From Actinomycetes bacterium (GTDB taxonomy: Bacteria; Actinomycetota; Acidimicrobiia; Acidimicrobiales; RAAP-2): a DNA stretch of 6,332 nt. Under the pieces are notes generated by a model. That model was given only the letters and a program-made list of their open reading frames with translations, had not been told where the DNA came from and made no database searches. The translations under genes were made by a program, and so were the position numbers. The stretch is taken from the NCBI GenBank assembly GCA_021799915.1, contig JAJYZN010000160.1, positions 1 to 6,332 of the forward strand. Direction: 5' to 3'. This document shows positions 5,849-6,332 of the stretch, one piece after another; within the stretch, counting starts at the first letter, position 1; each line of letters opens with the position of its first letter.

Positions 5849-6332
5849 CTAGGCCGCCCAGGTCCCCATCCTGGAGAACAGCGAGGAGAACGCCCGCACC
5901 GTGGCCGGAGAGGGCCGAGCGCCCTTGGGGATACTGCGGAGCATCGCGGAGGTGGCAGGGTGGGCGACGTCCGGCCGGCCGCCCGCTGCACAGGCCGTGA
6001 CGACCGCCATGCCACGCTCCCAGGTGGCCTTGTCGCCACGCGAGAGGACGATCGCACTGACGGCACCGAGGAGTGCGAAGATGCGATCCGGCCGGGCGGT
6101 GAAGTCGACGATGGACGGGTCCCGCAGCACCTCCATCGGGTCGTACAGGTCGGCGGACGCCAACCAGGCGGTGAACTCGATCGCGGCGTCCTCGCCGACG
6201 CAGCCGGCGACGGCGGTGTAGGTCCCGTCCTCGTCCTTGCGGTCCAACTGGCCCACCACGCACATCGCGTTCCGCCACGAGCGGGGGGACGGCCAGCCCT
6301 TCCCCGCCTTCGACGGGTCGGAAGGGACCTTC
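5849..6332 (-). CDS. MoxR-like AAA+ ATPase, C-terminal part; 5' end outside window
   Basis: The reading frame is open through the window edge at 6332, so only the last 160 residues are visible. They begin KVPSDPSKAGKGWPSPRSW; the WPSPRSW motif marks the junction between the AAA+ core and the lid in a MoxR-like group common in actinobacteria and their phages and mobile elements. A helical lid follows, including AAIEFTAWLASADLYDPMEV and a region ending in FSSLFSRMGTWAA at the stop. Walker A, Walker B and the arginine finger must lie upstream and cannot be checked. MoxR-type ATPases usually remodel or activate partner proteins, often with a von Willebrand A protein. The partner here is not visible. 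The stop lies 39 nt before the translocase start, on the same strand. An internal ATG at 6263-6265 is not taken as the start because the family motif lies before it. Confidence 0.75.
   Translation of the reverse strand, partial: KVPSDPSKAGKGWPSPRSWRNAMCVVGQLDRKDEDGTYTAVAGCVGEDAAIEFTAWLASADLYDPMEVLRDPSIVDFTARPDRIFALLGAVSAIVLSRGDKATWERGMAVVTACAAGGRPDVAHPATSAMLRSIPKGARPSPATVRAFSSLFSRMGTWAA

Noticed and set aside
4653..6278. Minus-strand open frame of 541 codons overlapping the translocase and AAA+ genes
   Set aside because: It is Arg/Gly-rich without motifs. The frame carrying the Walker motifs is the real one.

Overview
The window is high-GC DNA (roughly two-thirds G+C by eye) with frequent GTG starts, very tight gene packing and long spurious antisense reading frames. 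This suggests an actinobacterium (Actinomycetota, possibly Acidimicrobiia), but no marker gene is present to fix the lineage. Every credible gene lies on the minus strand, so the transcript reads from position 6332 down to position 1. I found no RNA gene, CRISPR array, integrase or relaxase.

In transcription order: (1) the C-terminal part of a MoxR-like AAA+ ATPase, cut by the window edge (6332-5849); (2) after 39 nt, a 576-aa FtsK/SpoIIIE-type DNA-pumping ATPase related to the TraB-like proteins of actinobacterial conjugative elements (5809-4079); (3) overlapping it by one base (TGATG), a 502-aa exported protein built from four repeats of about 120 residues, each with one cysteine pair (4079-2571); (4) after 5 nt, a 260-aa cytoplasmic protein that looks like a divergent sigma-70-type factor (2565-1783); (5) after 3 nt, a 481-aa polytopic membrane protein resembling GT-C-type glycosyltransferases (1779-334); (6) overlapping its stop as GTGA, the N-terminal 112 residues of an IS200/IS605-type TnpB, cut by the other window edge (337-1).

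The spacing argues for one operon. An AAA+ ATPase, a DNA translocase, an exported multi-domain protein and a putative sigma factor together look like part of an integrative/conjugative or other mobile accessory module. The translocase would move DNA, the exported protein would act at the envelope or outside the cell, and the sigma-like protein could control expression. This functional link is inferred from gene order. The most notable points are the four-fold Cys-Trp-Cys repeat protein, a Walker A motif in the FtsK-like ATPase with Gly where Ser/Thr is normal, the embedded sigma-like gene, and the tnpB gene joined to the operon's tail.
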